Assembly: GCF_027011145.1 (NCBI RefSeq)
Contig: NZ_JALVAO010000048.1
Coordinates: 1-58,018 of the forward strand
From: Thermococcus sp.
GTDB lineage: Archaea; Methanobacteriota_B; Thermococci; Thermococcales; Thermococcaceae
Direction of reading: 5' to 3'
Length of the DNA stretch: 58,018 nt
A program made the translations under genes and the position numbers. This document shows positions 44,537 to 52,447 of this stretch, piece by piece. The notes below the pieces were generated by a model. It did no database searches. It worked only from the letters and a program-made list of their open reading frames with translations, and was not told the origin of the DNA. Position 1 is the stretch's first letter; the number at the start of each line of letters is the position of its first letter.

Positions 44537-45289
44537 ATGAACAGAGAAGTTTGGCAAGTCCGCAGAGTCAAAACCGGAATCCCCGGTTTTGACGACCTCG
44601 TGGAAGGAGGATTTCCCGAGGGAACCACGGTTCTTGTAACCGGTCCTACCGGAAGCGGTAAGACGACATTCGCAGTTCAATTTGTTTATAAGGGGGTTGA
44701 ACTTTATAATGAACCTGGAGTCATAGTAACACTCGAGGAGAGGGCTCAGGATTTGAGAAGGGAAATGAGGACTTTTGGTTGGGACATAGAGCGGTATGAG
44801 AAGGAGGGAAAGATAGCCATAGTTGACGGTGTAAGTGCCGTTGTTGGTCTTCCCTCCGAGGAGCAGTACGTTCTCGAGGGTAATCTCAACGCTGAGGACT
44901 TTCTTAGATACGTTTACCGCGTCGTTAAGGCAATCAACGCCAAAAGGCTCGTCATAGACTCTATTCCTTCCATAGCCTTCCGCCTCAAGAAGGAGGAGGA
45001 AATCAGGGAGATGCTCCTTCAGCTCAACACTATCCTCCTTGAGATGGGCGTCACCTCAATCCTTACAACAGAAGCCCCTGACCCGAGCAGGGGCAAAATC
45101 AGCAGGTATGGTGTTGAGGAGTACATCTCCAGAGGTGTTATCCTACTGGATTTCATAGAGAGGGAAGTCGAACTCAAGCGCTATCTGCTGATCAGGAAGA
45201 TGCGCGAAACGAGGCATTCAATGAAGAAGTACCCCTTCGAGATAACCGAAGAGGGCATAGTCGTCTACCCGAGCGGGGAAATCTATTAG
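44537..45289 (+). CDS. KaiC-like RecA-superfamily ATPase (single domain)
   Basis: 250 residues, one KaiC domain: VKTGIPGFDDLVEGGFPEG, Walker A GPTGSGKT at about 34-41, Walker B KRLVIDSIPS, and the C-terminal MRETRHSMKKYPFEI block. It resembles the gene at 3714 in length and layout, but no HTH gene is next to it. Its role is unknown. The ATG at 44537 follows GGTGATT; ATG 44525 is an alternative. Confidence 0.82.
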   Translation: MNREVWQVRRVKTGIPGFDDLVEGGFPEGTTVLVTGPTGSGKTTFAVQFVYKGVELYNEPGVIVTLEERAQDLRREMRTFGWDIERYEKEGKIAIVDGVSAVVGLPSEEQYVLEGNLNAEDFLRYVYRVVKAINAKRLVIDSIPSIAFRLKKEEEIREMLLQLNTILLEMGVTSILTTEAPDPSRGKISRYGVEEYISRGVILLDFIEREVELKRYLLIRKMRETRHSMKKYPFEITEEGIVVYPSGEIY

Positions 45290-45331
45290 CAATCGAAATT
45301 TTTTTAAGTTCTTTTCTCTTTACTTTAAATA

Positions 45332-46495
45332 ATGGTGTTAAGAAAAACATTAACAATAGTTTTACTGTCATCTCTCATCTTCGTTTCAATCGCCCTTAGT
45401 CGTTACTCTCCTGAGACCGATTCCTTCACCGGTCTTTGCGTTTATTCCTCGGATTCGTTTTCCGTCCTGTACAACGGTTCCGTTAGCCTTGCCCTCAGGG
45501 AGCATTTGGAGCTCGGCAACGTCTATCGGGTGGAGGGCAGGCTGAGGAAGACCAGCCGGGGCCCGTGGATTGACGCTTCCTCGATAGTTCTGGCAAATGT
45601 GACCTTCCCCCTCGAACGGGTTGAGGGTGCCTACTGGGTAACCTACTACCCCCAGCTCCTGACTCCAGCCCGAGTTCGCCTCGCCTACCCACTTAACGTT
45701 TCCAAAGGGGAGCTGGTGAGGGTTTATGGGCTCAGCTATGGGGGTAGGTTCTACCCATTGAGAGTGGAGGAACTTGGCCATTCCAAGGAACCAAGAAACG
45801 GCATGCCATACCCCCTCGAAGGCGTTGTTCTCTACGGGGGAAATCCCGCAACGCTCTGGAACGGGAGCAAGGCTTTTCGCGTTTACCTGCCCCACGGTCT
45901 CTCCTTAAAGCCCGGTCAGAGGGTTAGGGTTCTCGGCATCGTTAGGCTTTACTCAACGATTACCCTCTACGTTGATTCAAGCGAGGAAATCCGGGTTCTC
46001 GGTTACTCTAAGGTGAAACCTCTTAACTTGGCCGGAATCGGGGAGATAGCGACCGGAGAATGCCTCGTTATTGGGAGAACCTCCCGCTATCTCAGGCTGG
46101 ACTGCACATCGCTGAAGCTTTACGGGTTCTCTGCCAGGGTAGGGGACACCGTAAAGTTCACCGCCCTCAGGAGGAAGTCAAGTTTGCTCTGTCTTAACTG
46201 CACCGTTTTAAGGCCCCGGGAGGAACTGCCCAACGCAATCTGCTCCTTTGAAGAGGGCAATTTCGCTAGAATCTCGGGAAGAGTGGCGTGGGTTAAGGTC
46301 TATAAGAACGGCTTTGGGATTGCCAACATTACGAACGGGAGCTGTTCCATTCTCCTAAAGCTCCCTTCAAGGCTTGAAGTGTCCCTTGTGGAAAACGAAA
46401 CCATTACAGCTTACGGGTCTTTCACAACCTACAGGGGAAGACCAGCCTTTGAAGTTAGTTCAGGTGACGACATATGCTCAGGGAGACACTGCTAG
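45332..46495 (+). CDS. Exported protein with repeated OB-fold-like segments
   Basis: 387 residues beginning with a hydrophobic signal (TLTIVLLSSLIFVSIALS). The rest contains several OB-fold-like strand sets (NVYRVEGRLRKT, LVRVYGLSYGG, RVRVLGIVRLYSTITLYVD, ARISGRVAWVKVYKNGFGI) and eleven Cys after the signal, so it probably binds a ligand or nucleic acid outside the cell; this is inferred. A TATA box TTTTTTAAGTTC at 45299-45309 and no leader imply a leaderless start. It overlaps the TctA-like gene by 22 bases. Confidence 0.6.
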   Translation: MVLRKTLTIVLLSSLIFVSIALSRYSPETDSFTGLCVYSSDSFSVLYNGSVSLALREHLELGNVYRVEGRLRKTSRGPWIDASSIVLANVTFPLERVEGAYWVTYYPQLLTPARVRLAYPLNVSKGELVRVYGLSYGGRFYPLRVEELGHSKEPRNGMPYPLEGVVLYGGNPATLWNGSKAFRVYLPHGLSLKPGQRVRVLGIVRLYSTITLYVDSSEEIRVLGYSKVKPLNLAGIGEIATGECLVIGRTSRYLRLDCTSLKLYGFSARVGDTVKFTALRRKSSLLCLNCTVLRPREELPNAICSFEEGNFARISGRVAWVKVYKNGFGIANITNGSCSILLKLPSRLEVSLVENETITAYGSFTTYRGRPAFEVSSGDDICSGRHC

Positions 46496-47598
46496 GCCTT
46501 TTACTCGGAACCTTAACCGGAATAACCCCCGGAATCCACGTGAACACGCTGGCCTCCATGCTGAGGGACTTTGGCTTGAGTTCCGTTGTGCTCTTTGCTA
46601 TGGGACTAACCCACACTTTCCTCGACGCTTTGCCCTCGACGTTTCTCGGAGTTCCCGATGAGGGAACCGCGCTGGGGATTCTGCCATCCCACAGGCTCGT
46701 TATAGCTGGAAGGGGTATGGAAGTAGTTAGGATAGCAATCCTTTCGAGCTTTCTGGCGGTGCTTTTCTTCCTTCCGCTGATTCCCCTGTATCTTCTCCTG
46801 GCACCTTACTACAGGCCGGAGATTGGAAAAATGGCCGTTGTTTTTCTTATTTCCTTCCTCGTGTTTACCGAACGTAGGGCAAATCGACTTGGTGCCCTCT
46901 TTATAATCCTTCTCTCGGGAGGTCTCGGCCTGCTAATCCTCTCGCTGAATCTAAAAGAACCCTTCTATGCTCTCTTCACGGGCCTATTTGGAGTCCCCGT
47001 AATTGTTTCTTCACTTTTCTCCGGGGTCTCTGGCGTTGAGCCGGGAGATGCCGAACTCAGGATAAGGCCCTCAAGGCTCGTCCTGTTCTCCTTCATCGGG
47101 ACGCTCTTCGGCATGCTGGCCTCTCTCCTTCCGGCCTTTACGGCCTCCCAGGCGGCCCTCCTAGGCTCTTTCCTTTCAAAGGAGGAGCGTTCTTTTTTGG
47201 CAGTGGTTTACTCCGTGAACACCTCCAACTTCCTCTTCGCCTTCCTCAACTTCCTCGAAACTGGAAGAACGAGAAACGGAATCGTTGCCATGATGGAGCC
47301 CCTTGGCCTCAAAGCACTCCCCGGTTTTCTGCTCGTGGCCCTCTTCGTTGGTCTTTCAGTTCTCGTTTACGGCGAGTTTCTCGCGGGCCTCTTTGCCGGT
47401 GCAATCTCACGTGCGAACTACAGGATTGTCAACGGGGCCGTCTTGGCCTTCCTCCTTTTCCTTGCCTTGAGCTTCGACGGCCTTCCTGGGATTCTCGCGC
47501 TCGTGGCTTCGTCAATAGTCGGCTATCTTGCCCTTCTCCTCGGGGTAAAAAGAACGAACTGCATGGGAGCCTTGATGGTTCCCCTTCTACTCCGCTAG
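46474..47598 (+). CDS. TctA-like (tricarboxylate-type) membrane transporter
   Basis: 374 residues with about ten hydrophobic segments. The start LLGLLLGTLTGITPGIHVN resembles the glycine/proline motif of TctA, the large membrane subunit of tripartite tricarboxylate transporters; HTFLDALPSTFLGVPDEG is a second such motif. Usual TctA proteins are about 500 residues, and neither TctB nor TctC is nearby, so this is a shorter archaeal relative with unknown substrate. AGGTGACG precedes the ATG, and the overlap with the OB-fold gene suggests a shared job. Confidence 0.65.
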   Translation: MLRETLLGLLLGTLTGITPGIHVNTLASMLRDFGLSSVVLFAMGLTHTFLDALPSTFLGVPDEGTALGILPSHRLVIAGRGMEVVRIAILSSFLAVLFFLPLIPLYLLLAPYYRPEIGKMAVVFLISFLVFTERRANRLGALFIILLSGGLGLLILSLNLKEPFYALFTGLFGVPVIVSSLFSGVSGVEPGDAELRIRPSRLVLFSFIGTLFGMLASLLPAFTASQAALLGSFLSKEERSFLAVVYSVNTSNFLFAFLNFLETGRTRNGIVAMMEPLGLKALPGFLLVALFVGLSVLVYGEFLAGLFAGAISRANYRIVNGAVLAFLLFLALSFDGLPGILALVASSIVGYLALLLGVKRTNCMGALMVPLLLR

Positions 47599-47904
47599 TC
47601 AGGATTTTTCCTTTGCAATCTTCTGGAACTCGGAATAGTCTGTGACAATCTTCTTTCCGTCGAGGGTCTCAAAGTAGATCTTCTTGACCTTGACCTTTTT
47701 AACGTCGGTGTACTTCATCTCGGGCGGGTCATAGGAACCGGGCTCAACGACCTCATCCTCAACGACGTAAGTTTTAAGCTCCGGCTGGCCGACGTAGCGC
47801 CAGACCTCGTAGAAGACCTTCGGCTCGAGGTGGATTTCGTCGTCGAGCTCTATCCAGTCGGCGCCAATCTCTTCCAAGAACTCCTTTATAACCTCGAAGT
47901 GCAT
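47599..47904 (-). CDS. Conserved small protein, function unknown
   Basis: 101 residues, acidic start (FLEEIGADWIELDDEIHLEP), with YVVEDEVVEPGSYDPPE and a Lys-rich strand VKKVKVKKIYFETLDG. No motif I recognise. I chose the ATG at 47904, after GGTGGTTTCT. It converges with the TctA-like gene and diverges from the methyltransferase gene. Confidence 0.65.
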   Translation of the reverse strand: MHFEVIKEFLEEIGADWIELDDEIHLEPKVFYEVWRYVGQPELKTYVVEDEVVEPGSYDPPEMKYTDVKKVKVKKIYFETLDGKKIVTDYSEFQKIAKEKS

Positions 47905-47994
47905 AGAAACCACCGGTCTAATATAGGTCTCCGGGGGTTAAATACCTATCGCCGGTTTTTTAAACCCCTTTGCGTAGCGACTCCGGTGGTGAGA

Positions 47995-49185
47995 ATGGCG
48001 AGGGTTATAGTTGACGCTCAGGCCGCGAGGGCCATCGGAAAGGGCGCGATGATAGTCTTCAAGAAGGGTGTGGTGAGAACCGAGGGCGACTTTGAGCCCG
48101 GTGACATCGTTGAGGTCTACACGCGCGGTGGCAAGTTCCTCGGGAGGGGTTTCGTTAATCCGAACTCAAACATAATGGTCCGCCTGCTCATCAAGGACAG
48201 GGAAACGCCCATAACGAAGGAACTATTCCGCGAGAGGATTAGGAAGGCCAACGAGTACAGGAAGAAGGTGCTCGGCTACGATAAAGCTTACAGAATGGTT
48301 TACGGCGAGGCCGACTACCTTCCGGGCCTCATAGTTGACCGCTTCAACGAGATTGCATCGCTCCAGATTTCGAGCATTGGAATGGAGCGCTTCAAGCTCG
48401 ATTTGGCCGAGGCAATAATGGAAGCTGAACCAGAAATCGAGACCGTTTTCGAGAAGAACACCGGGCGCTCAAGGCGGAGGGAGGGTTTGCCCGAGATAGA
48501 GCGCGTCCTCCTCGGAAAGGAGAAGTACAGGACGATAATAGAGGAGGGCAGGGCCAAGTTCATCGTCGACATGCGTGGCCAGAAAACCGGCTTTTTCCTC
48601 GACCAGAGGGAGAACAGAATAGCCCTTGAGAAGTACGTCAGGCCCGGAATGAGGGTCCTCGACGTCTTTACCTACACCGGTGGCTTTGCAATCCACGCCG
48701 CCGTTGCCGGGGCCGAGGAGGTTATTGCCGTTGACAAGTCCCCCAGGGCCATAGAAACCGCCAAGGAGAACGCCAAGCTCAACGGCGTCGAGGACAGGAT
48801 GAAGTTCATAGTAGGTTCGGCCTTTCCAGTCATGGAGGAACTCCTCAGAAAGGGCGAGAAGTTCGATATCGTAATCCTTGACCCGCCTGCCTTCGTCCAG
48901 CACGAGAAGGACCTCCAGCGGGGACTCAGGGCTTACTTCAACGTCAACTACGCAGGTTTAAAGCTCGTTAAGGAGGGTGGAATCCTGGTTACGTGCTCCT
49001 GCTCCCAGCACGTTGACCTGCAGGCCTTCAAGGACATGGTAATCGCCGCGGGGGCCAAGGCCGGGAAGTTCCTCAAGATGCTCGAACCATATAGAACTCA
49101 GGCTCCCGACCATCCGATTCTCATGGCCTCGAAGGACACCGAATACCTTAAGTGCCTCTTCCTATACGTAGAGGATATGAGGTGA
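47995..49185 (+). CDS. RlmI-like PUA-domain SAM methyltransferase
   Basis: 396 residues. A PUA domain (residues 1-75; GVVRTEGDFEPGDIVEVY) is followed by a linker domain (YRMVYGEADYLPGLIVDRF) and a Rossmann methyltransferase: VLDVFTYTGGFAIHAAVAGA, VIAVDKSPRAIE, ILDPPAFVQHEKD and TCSCSQHV. The TCSC Cys fits an RNA 5-methylcytosine mechanism as in RlmI. Likely an rRNA m5C methyltransferase; the target base is unknown. I chose the ATG at 47995, after GGTGGTGAG, with TTTTTTAAACC at about 47956-47966 as TATA box. Confidence 0.88.
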   Translation: MARVIVDAQAARAIGKGAMIVFKKGVVRTEGDFEPGDIVEVYTRGGKFLGRGFVNPNSNIMVRLLIKDRETPITKELFRERIRKANEYRKKVLGYDKAYRMVYGEADYLPGLIVDRFNEIASLQISSIGMERFKLDLAEAIMEAEPEIETVFEKNTGRSRRREGLPEIERVLLGKEKYRTIIEEGRAKFIVDMRGQKTGFFLDQRENRIALEKYVRPGMRVLDVFTYTGGFAIHAAVAGAEEVIAVDKSPRAIETAKENAKLNGVEDRMKFIVGSAFPVMEELLRKGEKFDIVILDPPAFVQHEKDLQRGLRAYFNVNYAGLKLVKEGGILVTCSCSQHVDLQAFKDMVIAAGAKAGKFLKMLEPYRTQAPDHPILMASKDTEYLKCLFLYVEDMR

Positions 49186-49251
49186 CTTCACGCCATTCCA
49201 AAACCTTAACCTTTATTTACTCCTCGGATACACTTTTATACGGAGAGGTTT

Positions 49252-49416
49252 ATGAGTTTAGGGGAGACTCTTCCTCCTTGGGCTTTAAGCAGAATAAGGG
49301 ATGAAGAGCAAAAGCTTGAGCATAATCGAGGGAGTAGAAGCAAAGACGAAGACCTTTCCAAAATCTTGCTTAGGGGTTTTAAGAGACTGATCAAGAAGCT
49401 GAGAAATTGGAGTTGA
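49252..49416 (+). CDS. Small ORF, 54 residues, basic, unknown function
   Basis: MSLGETLPPWALSRIRDEEQ opens a 54-residue ORF with a Lys/Arg-rich end (RGFKRLIKKLRNW). GGAGAGG at 49242-49248 gives a proper ribosome site and TTTATTTAC at about 49212-49220 a plausible TATA box. A C/D box RNA candidate starts 9 bases after its stop. The ORF may be a real small protein, or only a transcribed leader of the RNA; no homologue was recognised. Confidence 0.45.
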   Translation: MSLGETLPPWALSRIRDEEQKLEHNRGSRSKDEDLSKILLRGFKRLIKKLRNWS

Positions 49417-49424
49417 TAATTCTG

Positions 49425-49483
49425 GGACGATGACGAGAAAGCACCTCCTCTGAGCGGTGAGGAGACGCCCACGGTCCGAGTCC
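49425..49483 (+). ncRNA. Candidate C/D box guide sRNA
   Basis: About 59 bases with the full order of parts: a terminal stem GGAC 49425-49428 with GTCC 49480-49483, a C box ATGACGA 49430-49436 (consensus RUGAUGA, one change), a 13-base guide, D' box CTGA 49450-49453, a 3-base spacer, C' box GTGAGGA 49457-49463 (one change), a 12-base guide, and D box CCGA 49476-49479 (one change from CUGA). Spacer lengths match archaeal box C/D sRNAs. It would guide two 2'-O-methylations. It ends exactly at the stop codon of the opposite-strand methyltransferase gene. Three off-consensus boxes lower the certainty. Confidence 0.6.
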
Positions 49484-50226
49484 TATAATTTTAAAATCAG
49501 GCTGTGCCTCCACCTCGTCCCGGCCCTGAACCTGACGTCCCTGATTTCGTACCCTAGTTCCTTTCCCCTTTCCTCAATTGCCCTGAGTAGCGGTTCCTTG
49601 TCCGGCAGAAAGAGGGCGACTTTTCCGCCGGGCTTCAAATAATTCAGCGCTTCTTTGATAAGCCTTATGGAAAACTCCTCACCGTACTTTCCACCCCCGA
49701 GACCTTCCCTCTCCGTCAGAACACCTCTGGTGGGTCTCTTGTAGTAGGGCGGGGCGGAGAAAACGACGTCAAAGGACTCCCCCTCTGGAATAACACCCCT
49801 TATTATCCCCCCGTTGCTCCTGATTAGCCTCACCCGGGCGTTGTTCCTCTCGATGTTCCTCCTCGCGTATTCAAAAAACTCTTCATCGAGCTCCGTTGCT
49901 GTAACATTACAGCGGAAAATCTTCTCGGCAATCAGTGCCATTAGGGCGGTATGCCCGGTTCCTACCTCCAGAACCCTCTCACCGCCCCTCAGGAACGTCT
50001 TTAAGAAGAGGTAGCGCGATACTGGTGTCGTGACGAGTCCCCGCGGGTGGTACTCAATTTCGAGGCCGAAGAGCGCCTTTGCCACCGCCCTGTTGTAGAG
50101 GATTCTCGCCCTCCTGTTCGAGAAGTCGAGCCTTCCGCGCTCGTCGAGGTATTCTCTAAGTTCGGGGAACAGCTTGACCGCTTCCTCTATCGGCAGTCCG
50201 AGTTTGCCGTCCTTCCAGAGAACCAT
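49483..50226 (-). CDS. RlmF/METTL16-like SAM methyltransferase
   Basis: 247 residues. A helical N-terminus (GLPIEEAVKLFPEL) is followed by a Rossmann methyltransferase with VLEVGTGHTALMALIAEKI, ATELDEEFFEYARRNIE and a catalytic loop SAPPYYKRP in place of the usual N/D-PP-F/Y. The layout matches archaeal relatives of RlmF, which methylates an adenine N6 in 23S rRNA. The substitution at the loop makes the exact activity uncertain. Start ATG 50226; no clear ribosome site, and the message may be leaderless. Confidence 0.75.
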   Translation of the reverse strand: MVLWKDGKLGLPIEEAVKLFPELREYLDERGRLDFSNRRARILYNRAVAKALFGLEIEYHPRGLVTTPVSRYLFLKTFLRGGERVLEVGTGHTALMALIAEKIFRCNVTATELDEEFFEYARRNIERNNARVRLIRSNGGIIRGVIPEGESFDVVFSAPPYYKRPTRGVLTEREGLGGGKYGEEFSIRLIKEALNYLKPGGKVALFLPDKEPLLRAIEERGKELGYEIRDVRFRAGTRWRHSLILKL

Positions 50227-50262
50227 GGTGAAAGGTGGGAAACGGAAAGAAAAGGTTTTCGC

Positions 50263-51525
50263 TCAGCGTAGCATGAGGTAGGCCATGACCTTCGCGTCTT
50301 CCACCATGTTGTCTATCTTCGCGTACTCGTTGGGCTGGTGTGCCGTCTCGTCTAGTGTTGCCCACACCACCGCGGGGATTCCCTTTTTCCTGAAGAACGC
50401 CGCAAAGGTTCCTCCACCTATTCCTCCAACTATCACCTCCTTCCCGCGGAGCTCCTTTATGGCCTCCTTCAGGAGTCTCACGATTTCGCTGTCCGGGTCA
50501 GTTGGGGGCGCCGGGTCGGCCCTCTGGAGTATCTCAACCTCGACCTCCGGGAGAACCTTCCCGTTAAGCTCCTTCCTGTATCTCTCCTTCACTTCACCGG
50601 CGAGCTTTTCAACGTCGCTCAGAATCTCGTCGAGGCCATAATCCGGCAGAACCCTGCAGTCAAAAACCACCTCGTGTTCTCCCGGGATTATGTTGGGGCT
50701 ATCTGCGGGGTTTCCACCCATGGTCGGCTCAAAGGTGCTCTCGGGTGGGTCAAACAGTTCATTTTTCTTGTTGTACTTTTCATGGAGAAGCCTGTCAAGG
50801 TTGTAGGCCAAATCGAGGGCGACGCGGTGGGCGTTTAGTCCCTTCTCGGGCATACTCGCGTGGACCTGCTGGCCCTTGACTTTGAGCCTGAACCAGAGTA
50901 TTCCCTTCTCGGCAACCTCTATGAAGGTTCCCTCCTCGTTTCCTCCGTCGGGAACGAGAACGAGGTCGTTTTCCCTGAAAAGCTCAGGGTGGTTTTTCAT
51001 CAGCCAGTCTATACCGTACTTGCTTCCGGTTTCCTCGTCGCTGACGAAAGCCAAAATTACAGTCCGCTTCGGCCTTATCCCGAGGTTCATGAGTGCTTTG
51101 ACTGCGTAGAGGGAAGCCACCAAACTCTGACCGTTGTCCTCGCTTCCTCTACCATAGACCTTTCCGTCCTTAACGACCGGCTTAAAGGGCTCCGTAACTG
51201 TCCACTTGCTCAAATCCCCGGGCGGAACAACGTCGAGGTGCGTTAGAATCCACAGCCTCTCGCTTTCCTCGCCCTTTTCGCCGTAGTAGTAGGCCAGGAT
51301 GTTAGGCCTAACGCCGTTCTTGGCCCTCTCGTCTGGGGCGTTGTAGACCTCAACCTTGTCAAAGGGCCAGTCCTTTATTATCTCAAGTAACTTCTGGGCC
51401 TTGTCGTATTCCCCATCATAGCCGTAGTCAGGGCTTATCGCCGGGATTTTTATGAGTTCGACGAGGGTCTTCACCATCTCGTCCCTCAGGTTCTCGACCT
51501 CTTTCGCAACCCTTTCGAATTCCAT
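50263..51525 (-). CDS. M20-family metallopeptidase (DapE/ArgE-like)
   Basis: 420 residues. Metal ligands and catalytic residues follow the M20 pattern: THLDVVPPG, the DNGQ motif bridging Asp, the catalytic Glu pair SDEETGS, the VPDGG Asp and the C-terminal TAHQPNEY His. A dimerisation lid domain lies in the middle (about 180-300; QQVHASMPEKG). The substrate may be a peptide or acylated amino acid and cannot be set. The ATG at 51525 follows GGTGGTTACG. It diverges from the MBL gene. Confidence 0.85.
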   Translation of the reverse strand: MEFERVAKEVENLRDEMVKTLVELIKIPAISPDYGYDGEYDKAQKLLEIIKDWPFDKVEVYNAPDERAKNGVRPNILAYYYGEKGEESERLWILTHLDVVPPGDLSKWTVTEPFKPVVKDGKVYGRGSEDNGQSLVASLYAVKALMNLGIRPKRTVILAFVSDEETGSKYGIDWLMKNHPELFRENDLVLVPDGGNEEGTFIEVAEKGILWFRLKVKGQQVHASMPEKGLNAHRVALDLAYNLDRLLHEKYNKKNELFDPPESTFEPTMGGNPADSPNIIPGEHEVVFDCRVLPDYGLDEILSDVEKLAGEVKERYRKELNGKVLPEVEVEILQRADPAPPTDPDSEIVRLLKEAIKELRGKEVIVGGIGGGTFAAFFRKKGIPAVVWATLDETAHQPNEYAKIDNMVEDAKVMAYLMLR

Positions 51526-51631
51526 CGTAACCACCGGGTTTACTTCTCCGGGGAGCTTAAACCGGTTTCGGAGCGCTTATATACCCCACCGCCTAAAGCC
51601 TACCGTCCGCAAAGGAAATGGAGGTGAGGCG

Positions 51632-52447
51632 GTGATAGAGATAACCTTCCTCGGGAGCGGTGGAGGGAGGTTCATAACAATAACCCAGTTCCGCTCCACG
51701 GGGGGATTCCATATAAAGGCGAGCAGGAACGTCTACGTTGACCCCGGGCCCGGAGCCCTGGTGAGGAGCTGGCGCTACAAACTCGATCCAAGAAAGCTCG
51801 ACGCAATCTTTGTGTCGCACAGGCACGTCGACCACTGCAACGACCTTGAGGTAATGGTTGAGGCCATGACTGGTGGCGCGCTGAAGAAGAGGGGGACGCT
51901 TATAGCATCGAAGAGCGTCGTTTATGGCGATGAAACTCACACTCCCGCGATAAGCAAGTACCACATAGACGTCCTTGAGAGCGTCCACACGCCGGAACCG
52001 GGCAACAAGATAGCGATAGGCGAAGAGGAGTTCCTTATAACCCCGAGCCAGCACTCTGACCCGACGACGATTGGCTTCCGCATGAAAACGGCCTACGGCG
52101 ACATCTCCTACATTCCAGACACGGCCTACTTCGATGGGCTCGTTGAGTGGCACGACGGGGCGAGGCTTCTCATCGCGGCCATAACTAGGCCGAGGGACAT
52201 GGGGATTCCATACCACCTCAGCACGGACGATGCCGTTGAAATGCTCAAGAGTATGGAGAAAAAGCCCGAAGTTCTGATAATGAGCCACATAGGAATGAAG
52301 ATGCACTTCGCCAACCCCTACAAGGAGGCCAAGTACATAGAAACAGTAACTGGCGTGAAGACCTACGTGGCCAAGGAAGGGTTTAAGGTCATGGTGAATA
52401 GAAAGGAAATAGCCGTCAGAACCCTCAGGCCCGCGCGCTTTGTCTGA
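51632..52447 (+). CDS. Metallo-beta-lactamase-fold hydrolase
   Basis: 271 residues. The fold is shown by ITFLGSGGGRF at the start, the HRHVDHCND metal motif near residue 65, PSQHSDPTTIGF and SYIPDTAYF, and the late SHIGMK. This is a stand-alone MBL hydrolase of unknown substrate. I chose GTG 51632 after GGAGGTGAG; no ATG fits. TTATATACC at about 51575-51583 is the TATA box. Its 3' end overlaps the convergent mutase gene by 23 bases. Confidence 0.75.
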   Translation: MIEITFLGSGGGRFITITQFRSTGGFHIKASRNVYVDPGPGALVRSWRYKLDPRKLDAIFVSHRHVDHCNDLEVMVEAMTGGALKKRGTLIASKSVVYGDETHTPAISKYHIDVLESVHTPEPGNKIAIGEEEFLITPSQHSDPTTIGFRMKTAYGDISYIPDTAYFDGLVEWHDGARLLIAAITRPRDMGIPYHLSTDDAVEMLKSMEKKPEVLIMSHIGMKMHFANPYKEAKYIETVTGVKTYVAKEGFKVMVNRKEIAVRTLRPARFV

